Shown one piece after another: positions 53,397-62,880 of a DNA stretch of 64,000 bases. The stretch's first letter is position 1; each line of letters begins with the position of its first letter. The translations under genes and the position numbers were made by a program. The notes beneath the pieces were generated by a model. That model searched no databases. It was not told where the DNA came from and saw only the letters and a list, made by a program, of their open reading frames with translations. The stretch is from CALJFL01 sp963669435 (GTDB taxonomy: Bacteria > Pseudomonadota > Gammaproteobacteria > Pseudomonadales > Halieaceae): assembly GCA_963669435.1 (NCBI GenBank), contig OY770025.1, positions 4,278,001-4,342,000 on the forward strand. The letters are read 5' to 3'.

Positions 53397-55004
53397 TCAA
53401 ATAGCAGCTGCGTTGATGATATTTTCCTCCATCAGTATATCCCGCACCGGCTGCAATTGTGTCTCGTAACGGCGCCAGCGCCCCACAGAACGTGTATGCG
53501 CGGGCTGCCTTACCTGCACGGCACTGGCAGTGGTAACCGCCGTTTCCTGCTGGTGAAAATTGGCACAGGCATCTTCCCAGGGCAATTGTAAGTAATCAAT
53601 AATACGCCGACCTTCGGTTGCCACATCAGCCGCCACCTCTTCATAGCGTACGTCAAGAAAACGCCCGGGGAAGCGCTCTCGCCAAACTTCCATCAGGCGA
53701 TAGTAGCGCACAAAATGCCTGGCCATTTCTTCAAGGTCGTAAGAGTGTGGATACGCATCAGCAAATAACTGCTTATAGACCGAAAAACAAACATCCATTG
53801 GGTCGCGTACCAGGTGGATGACCTTGGCATTGGGCAACGCGGCCAGAATAAGCGGCAAAAACTGATAGTTATAGGGAAGCTTGTCGACGAAATGTGGGGT
53901 GGTTCCCCGTAGCTTACTGGTGCTCGCCATATAGTCTGAGCCCAGTTTTTTACCATCCAGGCTTGCAGCAGACTCAAACAACGACGCCGAGAATCGCTCC
54001 CCGCCCTCATAGTCACTTTGCCGGCGCACCGCATTACCAAAGTGCATCAACTCCCCCGCCGAATGTACCTGCGAGTGGGACGTGATGATACGCTCCACCA
54101 GAGTAGTTCCCGTGCGAGGCTGGCCGACAATAAAGATGGGGGCGCTGGTATCACAATATGCAGATTTTGTCGCCAGCCACTGCTGGGTATAGGTATTCTT
54201 CAGCGCATTAAACGTCTCTTCTTCCTGGGCATTGTCAAAGCTGACATGCTTGCGCCGCGCCTTGGCACCGCGCTCAAAATAGCGGAAGGCCTGACCCCAA
54301 TCCTCCAGATCTTCGCACTCTTTGCCTGCGCCATAGCATAAAAAGGCTTCGGCGTGGGTTGGTATTGAGTTGTTGGTCAAAATGTTTTCAATTTGCGCTA
54401 TATGGTGGGTGTTATCCGCTTTAGCCAGACCCGACAGCAACCAATGAGCCTGACCATTGTTGGGCGCAAGTTCCAACACGTTAGCCAGTTGAGCTTTTGC
54501 CGCGTCCGTTTTACCAAGGTATATCTGGCTGTTGGCAAGATTGACACTGATGGACAAGTTATCGGGGGCTTTGGCAGCAGCCTTTTTAAACCAATGATTT
54601 GCCGTTTCGTGTTCCCCCAGCAGGGAATAGGTTGAGGCTATAACATCATGCACCTCCGATATATCGCCATTTTCATGCTTTACGGCCATGGCCAGGGCGT
54701 GGTCGGCGCGGTTAATTTGCCCACTTTGCGCCTGTAACTTTGCAAGGTGTGCCCATGCCGCTACATGGCCGGGGTTGAGGCTGGTAACGGAATTAAACGC
54801 CAGGGCGGCCTTTTCACGATCGTTACTTGCCAGCCCAATCAGGCCGACCAGAAAGTGTGTCTGCTCATTATTTGGCTGCTGTTTGAGTATGGCCATACAG
54901 CAACCGCGAGCCTCGCCCAGATTGCCTTGCGACAGTGCCCGAAAGCCCCGCGCGATGACATCCCTGACGGTTGCTTGAGCTTGACGGTTGCTTTTAGTTG
55001 TCAT
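53397..55004 (-). CDS. TPR-sulfotransferase fusion protein
   Basis: The 535-residue protein has N-terminal tetratricopeptide repeats (about 15-250) and a C-terminal sulfotransferase domain that starts PIFIVGQPRTGTTLVERII (PAPS-binding loop, about 289-307). HLVRDPMDVCFSVYKQLF is the 3'-phosphate-binding region. Related marine bacterial proteins are adjacent to TonB receptors, as here. It would transfer sulfate from PAPS to an unidentified hydroxyl or amine acceptor in the cytoplasm. ATG 55004 is used; a TTG six bases earlier is possible. Confidence 0.85.
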   Translation of the reverse strand: MTTKSNRQAQATVRDVIARGFRALSQGNLGEARGCCMAILKQQPNNEQTHFLVGLIGLASNDREKAALAFNSVTSLNPGHVAAWAHLAKLQAQSGQINRADHALAMAVKHENGDISEVHDVIASTYSLLGEHETANHWFKKAAAKAPDNLSISVNLANSQIYLGKTDAAKAQLANVLELAPNNGQAHWLLSGLAKADNTHHIAQIENILTNNSIPTHAEAFLCYGAGKECEDLEDWGQAFRYFERGAKARRKHVSFDNAQEEETFNALKNTYTQQWLATKSAYCDTSAPIFIVGQPRTGTTLVERIITSHSQVHSAGELMHFGNAVRRQSDYEGGERFSASLFESAASLDGKKLGSDYMASTSKLRGTTPHFVDKLPYNYQFLPLILAALPNAKVIHLVRDPMDVCFSVYKQLFADAYPHSYDLEEMARHFVRYYRLMEVWRERFPGRFLDVRYEEVAADVATEGRRIIDYLQLPWEDACANFHQQETAVTTASAVQVRQPAHTRSVGRWRRYETQLQPVRDILMEENIINAAAI

Positions 55005-55019
55005 AGTCAATGTGCCTGT

Positions 55020-55754
55020 CTATCGCTTTTTCCAGAACATCGATTCTTTAGATGGGTTCATTAAGAATGAGTCATTAGTTTTCAACCGTGCGGCAACTCG
55101 GATCAGGATAGTTATGACAATAACGAATAAAAAGATGTTGTAAAGTATGCTTGAGGTGGCAGACACACCCAATTCTTCCAGTGTCGCAGCATCAATATCA
55201 ATGAAAAAGGTGTAAGCATAAGAAAAAATCATTAGCGATAAAATCAGGTAATTGCCTGTGCTGTGCAACAACCGCCAGTGGCGTCCTATTTTTCGTTTGT
55301 ATTTTTCAAAGGAAGTGAGAGCCATAAGGGCGATAGCAATATAGACAATGGGTCCTAGGGTTATGGTTACAATATCGGAAGCTTCTTCTTCGATGGCCAG
55401 TAAAATCATGGTGGTAACAAAGTGAGCAGCCATGCATATAGCAAAGGTTAACCCCAGGGTCCGTCGGTTGCGTACCAGCCATTGTGTTGCAGGTATATTT
55501 ATAAGCTGAGCCAACGGGCGGGCAGTAAACGGTAGCAAAAACAAAATAAAGGAGGCGCGAGCAGTGTAACGAGCGTGCAAGCGTAAGGCATCTACCGGTG
55601 TTTCCCAGAAAGCTATTAATGTATAGGCCGTTAGAATTAGCAGAGACCCTATAGCGGATGAGTACAGTACCCAAGGATTAAACTGACGAGATGTTCGCTT
55701 GTTGTTGGGAGGCGCTTCAGATACCGCCACATCGCTTAGTGCTTCGGTTGTCAT
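55020..55754 (-). CDS. Ferric-reductase-like (MsrQ-like) membrane protein
   Basis: The 244-residue protein has about six membrane helices with the ferric-reductase-like signature RNRRTLGLTFAICMAAHFV (His in the haem position) and WRLLH (second His). A third His common in MsrQ is absent. The N-terminal 30 residues are hydrophilic. It lies between the TonB receptor and the TPR-sulfotransferase on the same strand. It could shuttle electrons between quinones and the exported flavoproteins of the divergent genes; this is inferred by analogy with MsrPQ. Confidence 0.82.
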   Translation of the reverse strand: MTTEALSDVAVSEAPPNNKRTSRQFNPWVLYSSAIGSLLILTAYTLIAFWETPVDALRLHARYTARASFILFLLPFTARPLAQLINIPATQWLVRNRRTLGLTFAICMAAHFVTTMILLAIEEEASDIVTITLGPIVYIAIALMALTSFEKYKRKIGRHWRLLHSTGNYLILSLMIFSYAYTFFIDIDAATLEELGVSATSSILYNIFLFVIVITILIRVAARLKTNDSFLMNPSKESMFWKKR

Positions 55755-55888
55755 TTTAAATTATCGAAAGTGATACTGCATGGTATTTCCCGGCGCCACC
55801 TCGAGAATCAATTAAGGCATTCACGTGCTGGTAATTTTGTTAGCGATGCCCTGTGCCTCCAATGCGCCAGCGCATGTTAAGGCGGGCG

Positions 55889-55915
55889 AAAAAAAGGAGG
55901 CGATAAATCGCCTCC
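55889..55915 (-). terminator. Rho-independent terminator of the TonB receptor gene
   Basis: On the minus strand GGAGGCGA-TTTA-TCGCCTCC is followed by seven T. It lies about 40 bp after the receptor stop. Read-through must supply the two genes downstream unless they have their own promoter, for example in the 135-bp gap. Confidence 0.8.
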
Positions 55916-55952
55916 CAAAGAGAGCGTAGACGAGAAGATCAACTGCTTCCCC

Positions 55953-58193
55953 CTAAAAGGTATAGCTAATATTCACACCAGCAATGCGTGGCTGCGTAGG
56001 AGCAATGTCGTGGCCAAAAAACCCACTGTCACGTGCGGCAACGGATTCCTCATCAAAGACGTTCTCAACATAGACCATCACTTGCCAGTTCTGCTCACTG
56101 TTCCAGCCAGCCCGCAGGTTAACAAAGCCTGCACTATCGATAGCATCACCATCTATATTTTCAAGGGCACTGTAGAACTCATCCTGCCAAGAAAAATCCA
56201 GTTCGGCAAACACTTCACCGCTATTGAAGGGATAGTGCGCATTGATACCACCAGAAAACATCCATTCCGGATTGAAGGCAAGACGGTTACCGTCACAGTC
56301 GCTTCCATCAGGCTCCGCGCACACCTCCAAAGGAATATCACTGATATCAGTTTCACTCCAGGCAGCCCCAAAGAATACATCCCAATTGTCATTAATGGCT
56401 GCGCGCAGATCCAGCTCCACACCCATACCATCGACCTCGCCTATATTCTCAACAAGCGCTGTGCCGACCTCGATAATTACGGTCTGTAAATCCTCGTAGT
56501 TGTAATAATAGGCACTTACCCCATATTTTACTCTACCGCCAGCGAGGTCGCCTTTGGCACCAATTTCATAAGAGAGAATAGTTTCTGGATCGAAATCATC
56601 AAGCTCTGCATCTGGCAGGGCTACCGCAATGAGGGGGTTCGCTGTCGCGGTGAAAGAGGTCACATTGTCGGTACCAAAGCCACCTGCTTTATAACCCGAT
56701 GTCACAGAGCCAAACAACATCGTATCCTCGTCCACAAAATAACGTAGGTTGATACGTGGTGACACGTCATCCCAATCCGTCTTGGACTCTACCGGGGTGG
56801 GCGTTACTACAGGCCAGACAATCCCTCCTCCTTGAATATCGGTATCAGTCTCCTTTTCATCATAGGTGTAGCGCGCGCCCACGCTGACATCCAACTTCTC
56901 TGTCAGTTGATAGGTCATATCGGCGTAGACAGCCCAACCGGAATATTCACCTTTTGTCGAATTCGTCTCGAGTACATCGGAACTTAGAGCACCGTAATAA
57001 GCTCCGTAATAAGCACCAAAATACGGATTATCAAAGTAATTGGTGAAATAAGCCGTCCAATACGGGGTCATGTCCCCGGTATAGCTGCCCAAATCGGCTG
57101 TTACATCTTCTTTATAGGCACTCGCACCAACATACCAAGTCAAGTCTTCACTGGACTCGACATTGAGGCGCAATTCTTGACTATAGTAGTCCCCTTCTTG
57201 TTCTTGAAAGTATCCAATCGCATCACTTGGCGTGCCGTCAAAGTCTTCTTGATAGGTCCAATCATGTTTGTTGTAACCGGTAATGGAGGTCAGTGACATC
57301 TTGTCATTGAGATCGATATTGGCCGTTAAGGTAACACCCGTAACTTCCGCGTCATCCCTGCCCTGAAAGTCGACGTTTGCCTTGCGATCATCACCCGTAA
57401 TGACATTGCCATTGGCATCCCGACCAATATAAATACTCCCGTACTGCTTGCGGTCTTCGTGCTCTGCCGTTAGCGTGACGTCACCCCAATCAGCTTCTTT
57501 TCTGATCGAAAAGCGCAGCGCATCGCGGTCGTGGCCACCCAGGTCATCGCCATTAAAGAGGTTCTCAACAAAACCATCCTCTTCGGAATGAAGACCAGAA
57601 ATACGCATCGCCCAGGTGTCACCCAAAGGCTGGTTATAGGCGAATTCTCCCTGTAAACGATCATACTCACCTACACCCAGGCGAACATAGCCTTCAACTT
57701 CCTCGAGTTTAGGTTTCTCCGTAATGGTGTGAATGGCGCCTGAAGCGGCATTACGGCCAAACAGCAGACCCTGTGGACCTTTCAATATCTCCACGCGCTC
57801 AATATCGAAAAAGCTGGTCACCGCAGCGCCGTTACGGCCATAGTAAACACCATCTTTATAGATACCGATTGAGCTATCACCGCCAATACCGAAGGAATTG
57901 GTGGAAATCCCGCGTACTGACGTTGAGTCGAGAAAGCTGTCGGTAGACAGACCTGCCACGCCCGGGGTATAAGCGATCAGCTTTTTTATGTCGGTTAGAT
58001 TCGCTTCTTTGATAAAGTTACCGCTAAAAGCCGACAGGGCGATGGGGACCTCCTGCAACGATTCTGTCCGTTTCTGGGCCGTAACAATAACTTCTTCCAG
58101 AAAAGAGGAGGTTTCTTCGTTGGCTGACAACGCCATTGGCGCCCCCGCAACTGCCAGTGCTAATAAGGATTTGGCAAACCTTGTTGATTTCAT
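55953..58193 (-). CDS. TonB-dependent receptor
   Basis: The 746-residue protein has a signal peptide (LLALAVAGAPMALSANEE), the TonB-box/plug sequence EEVIVTAQKRTESLQEVPIAL, plug core ILKGPQGLLFGRNAASGAIH, and a barrel ending TQPRIAGVNISYTF. A small AYYG tandem repeat lies near the middle. GGAGAG precedes ATG 58193, which is used rather than a 24-base longer frame. The promoter is the tandem-palindrome site 58298-58339. The substrate is unknown, probably the precursor oxidised by the divergent flavoproteins. Confidence 0.93.
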   Translation of the reverse strand: MKSTRFAKSLLALAVAGAPMALSANEETSSFLEEVIVTAQKRTESLQEVPIALSAFSGNFIKEANLTDIKKLIAYTPGVAGLSTDSFLDSTSVRGISTNSFGIGGDSSIGIYKDGVYYGRNGAAVTSFFDIERVEILKGPQGLLFGRNAASGAIHTITEKPKLEEVEGYVRLGVGEYDRLQGEFAYNQPLGDTWAMRISGLHSEEDGFVENLFNGDDLGGHDRDALRFSIRKEADWGDVTLTAEHEDRKQYGSIYIGRDANGNVITGDDRKANVDFQGRDDAEVTGVTLTANIDLNDKMSLTSITGYNKHDWTYQEDFDGTPSDAIGYFQEQEGDYYSQELRLNVESSEDLTWYVGASAYKEDVTADLGSYTGDMTPYWTAYFTNYFDNPYFGAYYGAYYGALSSDVLETNSTKGEYSGWAVYADMTYQLTEKLDVSVGARYTYDEKETDTDIQGGGIVWPVVTPTPVESKTDWDDVSPRINLRYFVDEDTMLFGSVTSGYKAGGFGTDNVTSFTATANPLIAVALPDAELDDFDPETILSYEIGAKGDLAGGRVKYGVSAYYYNYEDLQTVIIEVGTALVENIGEVDGMGVELDLRAAINDNWDVFFGAAWSETDISDIPLEVCAEPDGSDCDGNRLAFNPEWMFSGGINAHYPFNSGEVFAELDFSWQDEFYSALENIDGDAIDSAGFVNLRAGWNSEQNWQVMVYVENVFDEESVAARDSGFFGHDIAPTQPRIAGVNISYTF

Positions 58194-58297
58194 GGTTCTC
58201 TCCATCGATAAACTCACTCATTTACGGGACCATTGTTGCCGAAATTCAAGCAACCGATTGCTGACAACATCCCCATAGTCCGTAAACTCATTATTGA

Positions 58298-58342
58298 CAT
58301 GTCGAATGACATGCTAGAGCATGTCGTCTGACATGTAAAGTA
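58298..58342 (-). promoter_or_regulatory. Tandem-palindrome operator/promoter B
   Basis: CATGTC-GAAT-GACATG (58298-58313) and CATGTC-GTCT-GACATG (58320-58335) are 22 bp apart, the same spacing as at 52.6 kb. On the minus strand TTTACA (58334-58339) and TAGCAT (58311-58316) with 17-bp spacing form the TonB receptor promoter. A TTGACA at 58294 on the plus strand might serve the divergent flavoprotein, but no good -10 was found. Confidence 0.75.
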
Positions 58343-58355
58343 TTGGAAGACAGCC

Positions 58356-60245
58356 ATGGCGATACAGATTGACCGACGGGATTTTATGAACGGTGTGGCC
58401 ATGAGCACCGGCGCAACCTTGCTAGCGCCCTATGAACTGTTTGCGCAAGCTGTACCAGACGCGTCGTCCGTCTATTACCCGCCAACACTCACGGGGATGA
58501 GAGGCAACCACCCCGGCTCTTTCGAGGTATCTCACGCCCTCGCCTGGCGCGGGGTTAAACCTCCGAAGCACCGCAAACTGGACCAGCACTACGACCTGGT
58601 GATTGTAGGCGCGGGCGTCAGTGGTCTTTCAGCTGCCAGGTTCTACCAGCAGCGCATGGGGTCCGATGCAAAAATTCTGATCCTCGATAACCATGACGAC
58701 TTCGGTGGACACGCCAAGCGCAACGAATTTCACGAAGATGGACGCATGTTGTTGGGCGTGGGCGGCTCGGTGAATCTGGATAATCCGGGTGACTACAGTG
58801 AAATGGCTAAGGGCGTTCTAGATGACTTGGGCATTGACCTGGAAGCCCTGAAAAACAACATAGATGAGTTCGGTATATTGAGTTCGGATACCGACAGTGC
58901 GCTGGCGTTTCCCGGTGCCGAGGGCCATGTGTCTGTACTGGGCGCGTGGAGTAAGTTCATGCTCGGTATTGGCGATTACCAATCAGCCGTCAGAGCCCTG
59001 CCCCTGGACGAAACAGAACAGGACAAGTTGATCGAGTTATTCAGCGGCAAGGTCGACTACCTCAAAAATTTACCACTGAGCGAAAAGCAGACCTACGTCG
59101 AGTCGGTCAGTTACAGCCAATTTCTTAGCGAAAAGGTTGGCCTGGCAGAAGAGACTATTTCTATTTTCTATCCGGTTGCCAAACTGATTTACGGGCCCGC
59201 CGGTCAGAGAGTGAGCGTTATGGAGGCGTTTTACCTGGGTTGCCCCGGTATACAGGGGATGAGTTGGCTCAGCGAATTGGCAGACCAGATTGTCGCAGGT
59301 GTTACATCGCCTGATCCCTCGTCGCTGTACTTTCCGGATGGAAATGCTTCAGTGGCAAGGCTTTTGGTACACAAACTGATCCCGAGCGTGACCCCCGATA
59401 GCAATGGGTTCAGCGATATCGCTACAAGCCGTTTCGACTATGGTGCGCTAGACAGGGAAGTCCACCGCGTCCGACTGCGGCTGAACAGCACGGTAGTTGC
59501 TGCGCGCGAGACTAAGAACAATCGTGTCACGGTGGATTACGTCCAAGACGGTAACGCAGTGAGCGTCACAGGCGATCACTGTGTACTGGCTTGCTACAAC
59601 GGCGCAATCCCCTATCTGTGCCCACAATTACCTGAAAGTCAAAAAGAAGCGCTGCGCTATGGCGTTAAAGTTCCTTTGGTATGGGCCAATGTTGTGTTGA
59701 AGAACGGTGACGCATGGTCGAAACTGGGCGCGGGTTCGGTAAGCTGCCCCCACGACCCCTATGTCGTGATGACCGTCGCGCCACCCACCACAACAGGGGG
59801 CCACCAGCCGCCGCGCGGGCCAGATGACCCCATGGTGGTCTTTATGCTCGGAATCCCAACCGTTACTCCAGCAGGTACAGAGACCAGTCGCGACTTGTGC
59901 CGCATGGCGCGCCACAAAATGTACGCGACGGCCTTTGACACCTATGAGCAAGAGATCCGGGATCAACTTCAGGGTGTGCTCGGTGAGCACGGCTTTAATC
60001 ATGAGAACGACATTAAAGCAATTACTGTCAATCGCTGGTCTCACGGCTACGCCTACGAATACATGGCACTGGATGACCCGAAATGGCCGGAGGGACAAGC
60101 GCCCCACGAAATTGGGCGAGCACAGTTCGGACGGATTTCCATTGCGAACTCAGATTCCGAAGCTTACGCCTATCTGGATGCTGCGATCGATGCCGCCTGG
60201 CGCGCGGTGGAAGAACAAACTAAAAATGTGAAACTACCAAAATAG
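58356..60245 (+). CDS. Tat-exported spermidine-dehydrogenase-like flavoprotein
   Basis: The 629-residue protein starts with a twin-arginine region (DRRDFMNGV, Arg 7-8), then YYPPTLTGMRGNHPGSFEVSHALAWRG, a stretch typical of bacterial spermidine dehydrogenase. The FAD motif is VIVGAGVSGLSAARF (about 83-97), followed by DNHDDFGGHAKRNEF. The C-terminus holds GRISIANSDSEA, the last FAD-contact segment. Such enzymes oxidise spermidine to an aminoaldehyde and 1,3-diaminopropane, but for this group the substrate may differ. It is divergent from the TonB receptor and starts beside operator B. Confidence 0.88.
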   Translation: MAIQIDRRDFMNGVAMSTGATLLAPYELFAQAVPDASSVYYPPTLTGMRGNHPGSFEVSHALAWRGVKPPKHRKLDQHYDLVIVGAGVSGLSAARFYQQRMGSDAKILILDNHDDFGGHAKRNEFHEDGRMLLGVGGSVNLDNPGDYSEMAKGVLDDLGIDLEALKNNIDEFGILSSDTDSALAFPGAEGHVSVLGAWSKFMLGIGDYQSAVRALPLDETEQDKLIELFSGKVDYLKNLPLSEKQTYVESVSYSQFLSEKVGLAEETISIFYPVAKLIYGPAGQRVSVMEAFYLGCPGIQGMSWLSELADQIVAGVTSPDPSSLYFPDGNASVARLLVHKLIPSVTPDSNGFSDIATSRFDYGALDREVHRVRLRLNSTVVAARETKNNRVTVDYVQDGNAVSVTGDHCVLACYNGAIPYLCPQLPESQKEALRYGVKVPLVWANVVLKNGDAWSKLGAGSVSCPHDPYVVMTVAPPTTTGGHQPPRGPDDPMVVFMLGIPTVTPAGTETSRDLCRMARHKMYATAFDTYEQEIRDQLQGVLGEHGFNHENDIKAITVNRWSHGYAYEYMALDDPKWPEGQAPHEIGRAQFGRISIANSDSEAYAYLDAAIDAAWRAVEEQTKNVKLPK

Positions 60246-60261
60246 AGAAGCGAGTCGAAAA

Positions 60262-60705
60262 ATGAAAAAAATATTAGGCAGCCTTATCATTGTATTAATG
60301 TCGTTTTCTGCAGTGGCTGAAAACGCCGATCTACACGCTGCTATCAAAGCGTTTGACCGTGCTTATGCCACTAACGATGTCGAAAAATACTTCAGTTTGT
60401 ACGCGGACGATGCGACCGTATTTGTTAGCGACGCCAGAGTGGATATGGCGGCTTACCACAAAATGTGGACCGAATTAATGGCCTCGGGGGGCGGTGTTGA
60501 ACTGAACGAAATGTCGGATCTTCAGGTGCGAGTGCTGCCCGGCGGCAATGTCGCCATAGCAACATCCTTCATCGACAACCGAACGCGCTCGCCCGATGGA
60601 ACAACCTCTACCTCAAGAGCATTCGAGACTGACGTGTGGCAAAAGATAGATGGCAAATGGAAGATCATTAGCCTGCACTACAGCGATATTGCGGAAAAAG
60701 AATAA
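60262..60705 (+). CDS. Exported NTF2-like (SnoaL/DUF4440) protein
   Basis: The 147-residue protein has a signal peptide (ILGSLIIVLMSFSAVAE) and an NTF2-like barrel: FDRAYATNDVEKYFSLYADDATVFVSD, and DVWQKIDGKWKIISLHYS at the end. The family includes ketosteroid-isomerase- and DUF4440-type proteins that often bind small hydrophobic ligands; activity cannot be assigned. It sits 16 bp after the first flavoprotein and 44 bp before the second, so all three are likely one operon. Confidence 0.83.
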   Translation: MKKILGSLIIVLMSFSAVAENADLHAAIKAFDRAYATNDVEKYFSLYADDATVFVSDARVDMAAYHKMWTELMASGGGVELNEMSDLQVRVLPGGNVAIATSFIDNRTRSPDGTTSTSRAFETDVWQKIDGKWKIISLHYSDIAEKE

Positions 60706-60749
60706 CGCTTCTCCGGTAACGCTATCAACTACAGTATTCGGAGACAGAA

Positions 60750-62681
60750 ATGGCTAGACATATCAAACGGCGGGATTTTTTAAACGGTGTTACCATCGGT
60801 ACTAGTGGCTTACTGCTCTATGGATGTGGCAGCAACACCGACCCTTCCATGAAAGTATCAATCGGTGCTCCCACGACGTTCAGCCCTCCGGACCCAGCCA
60901 GCTATTACCCCCCTACCCTCACCGGCATGCGGGGCAGTCACGAAGGATCATTCGAAGTCGTCCACGCCCTAGCCTGGCGCGGGGAAAAACCCGCCCAGTA
61001 CCAGGCACTGAACGAGCACTACAACCTGATTGTTGTCGGCGCTGGCATGAGCGGGCTGGCCGCTGCCTGGTTCTACCAGAGCAGAATGGGACCAGAGGCA
61101 AAAATCCTGGTGCTCGACAATCATGATGACTTCGGCGGCCACGCCAAGCGCAATGAATTCCACCAGGGCGGCAGAATGATGTTGAGCCTGGGTGGTGCCC
61201 AGAACGTGGAGAACCCCGCTGGCTACAGCAAACCGGCCTCCAGCCTGATGCACGCCATTGGCATCGACGACGATTTCGTTACCAGCATGGACGCGAACAC
61301 ACCATCTGACCAGTTTCTGGCAGGCGATATGGATGCACCCAACGGCGTCTCGTTCCCGGGGCCCGACGGTCATACCTCTCTGGCCGGAAGCTGGATTAGT
61401 GTGGTGTTTGGAGGCCAGGGCTACGAAGATTATGTTCGCACCCTGCCCATCGCCAGCAGCGAGCAGGATAAATTCATCGACTTCTTCGGTGGCAAGCGAG
61501 ACTTTCTAGACGATCTGTCTTTAAGTGAGACCTGGGACTACATCAACTCGGTCAGTTACAACCGGTTTCTTCTTGAGCGCGTCGGGCTCGAGGAAACATC
61601 GCTACCGATAATGAATTCGATGCTGGTACACCTGACAGGCATGTCGGGCTGGAACCTCAGTGTACTTGAGGGTATCACCCAGGGCGGCCCCGGCATAAAA
61701 TCCCTGGGCTGGCTAAGCCGCACCACCGCTTCTATCGCCGGCGCATTTATCGACAGCCTGCTGAACGTAGAGATGTTCCCGGATGGGAATGCTTCCGTGG
61801 CCCGACTTATCGTGCAGAAACTGATTCCAGCTGTTGCGCCAGAGATGCGCGGCCCAGGGGATGTTGCCATTGCGCAATTCAACTATGCTGCCCTGGATCG
61901 CGACAATCATCCTGTCCGCTTTCGCCTGAACAGTACCGTGGTGGGTGCGCGAGAGATCGACGGGAAACATGTTGAGGTCGACTACGTGCAAAAAGGCCAG
62001 GCATTGCGCGTTACTGCCGACCACTGTGTCATGGCCTGCTACAATGCGCTGATTCCGCACCTCTGCCCGGAAATGCCAGAGGCCCAGAAAGAGGGCCTCA
62101 AGTACGGTGTAAAAACCCCCTTCGTCTACGCCAACGTGCAACTGGATAATGGTCGCGCCTACGAGAAGCTGGGCGCACAAATATTTCAATGCCCCCACGA
62201 TCCGTTTCAATGGGTAAGTAGTGCTCCCGGCATGAGCGTCAGCGGTTACGAGCCCCCCCGGGGGCCGGATGACCCGATGGTGGTCTTCATGATGAACTCC
62301 CCCATGACCGAGGGACAGGAGCAGGGTTCCGGGCGCGACCAGCTACGTATGGGACGCCACCGTGTGTACAGCACCCCGTTTTCCACTTACGAGCAGCAGA
62401 TTCGCGAACAACTGCAATCCATGCTGGGGCAACACGGTTTTAAACATGAGCGGGACATTCGCGCGATCACCGTAAACCGTATTCCCCATGGTTACGCCTA
62501 CCCCTATCTTGCTCTGGATGATCCCGAGTGGGAGAAAGGCCAGGCACCCCACGAGATCGGCCGCGCGAAGTTCGGGCGCATCTCAATCGCCAATACCGAT
62601 TCTGAAGCGATCGCGCTGATGGATGCGGCGTTCGACGCAGCGTGGCGGGCGGTGGAGGAGCAAACGGGGGAAGGTACTTAG
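60750..62681 (+). CDS. Second Tat-exported spermidine-dehydrogenase-like flavoprotein
   Basis: The 643-residue protein has a twin-arginine signal (IKRRDFLNGVTIGTSGLLLYGCGS) that ends in a Cys in lipobox-like position (LYGC, Cys 26), so it may be a Tat lipoprotein. FAD motif VVVGAGMSGLAAAWF (about 94-108) and DNHDDFGGHAKRNEF correspond to the protein at 58.4 kb, and FEVVHALAWRG, NRIPHGYAYPYLALDDPEW and GRISIANTDSEA align with it. The two are clear paralogues but not recent. GGAG six bases upstream fixes ATG 60750. Confidence 0.88.
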   Translation: MARHIKRRDFLNGVTIGTSGLLLYGCGSNTDPSMKVSIGAPTTFSPPDPASYYPPTLTGMRGSHEGSFEVVHALAWRGEKPAQYQALNEHYNLIVVGAGMSGLAAAWFYQSRMGPEAKILVLDNHDDFGGHAKRNEFHQGGRMMLSLGGAQNVENPAGYSKPASSLMHAIGIDDDFVTSMDANTPSDQFLAGDMDAPNGVSFPGPDGHTSLAGSWISVVFGGQGYEDYVRTLPIASSEQDKFIDFFGGKRDFLDDLSLSETWDYINSVSYNRFLLERVGLEETSLPIMNSMLVHLTGMSGWNLSVLEGITQGGPGIKSLGWLSRTTASIAGAFIDSLLNVEMFPDGNASVARLIVQKLIPAVAPEMRGPGDVAIAQFNYAALDRDNHPVRFRLNSTVVGAREIDGKHVEVDYVQKGQALRVTADHCVMACYNALIPHLCPEMPEAQKEGLKYGVKTPFVYANVQLDNGRAYEKLGAQIFQCPHDPFQWVSSAPGMSVSGYEPPRGPDDPMVVFMMNSPMTEGQEQGSGRDQLRMGRHRVYSTPFSTYEQQIREQLQSMLGQHGFKHERDIRAITVNRIPHGYAYPYLALDDPEWEKGQAPHEIGRAKFGRISIANTDSEAIALMDAAFDAAWRAVEEQTGEGT

Positions 62682-62768
62682 AGCTTCACCAAGATACACA
62701 CTTGTAGTGTCGCAGACAGCCTCCGTTGGCTTATCTAAATGCCAATCCCCTCCGGGTTTGGGCGGAAT

Positions 62769-62880
62769 AGCGCTTGACCTGGAGAACGAGGCCCTCAACG
62801 TGCTGATCAAGAGCGAGAACTTTGCCGAAGGGATCATGGCACGCGTAGAAAAGAGACAACCGATTTTCAAGGATCGCTAG
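62769..62880 (+). pseudogene. Fragment of the enoyl-CoA hydratase gene (last ~37 codons)
   Basis: The reading frame of the 3' end of the hydratase gene at 44493-45332 is kept to its stop, with two mismatches in the 128-bp repeat. Everything upstream of AGCGCTTGACC is missing, so the fragment cannot encode the crotonase fold. It starts about 90 bp after the second flavoprotein gene. The region between (62682-62768) matches nothing I can recognise. Confidence 0.85.

Noticed and set aside
45349..62768. Classic integrative element
   Set aside because: The repeat layout suggests it, but I found no integrase, recombinase, transposase or phage gene, so I report only the repeats.
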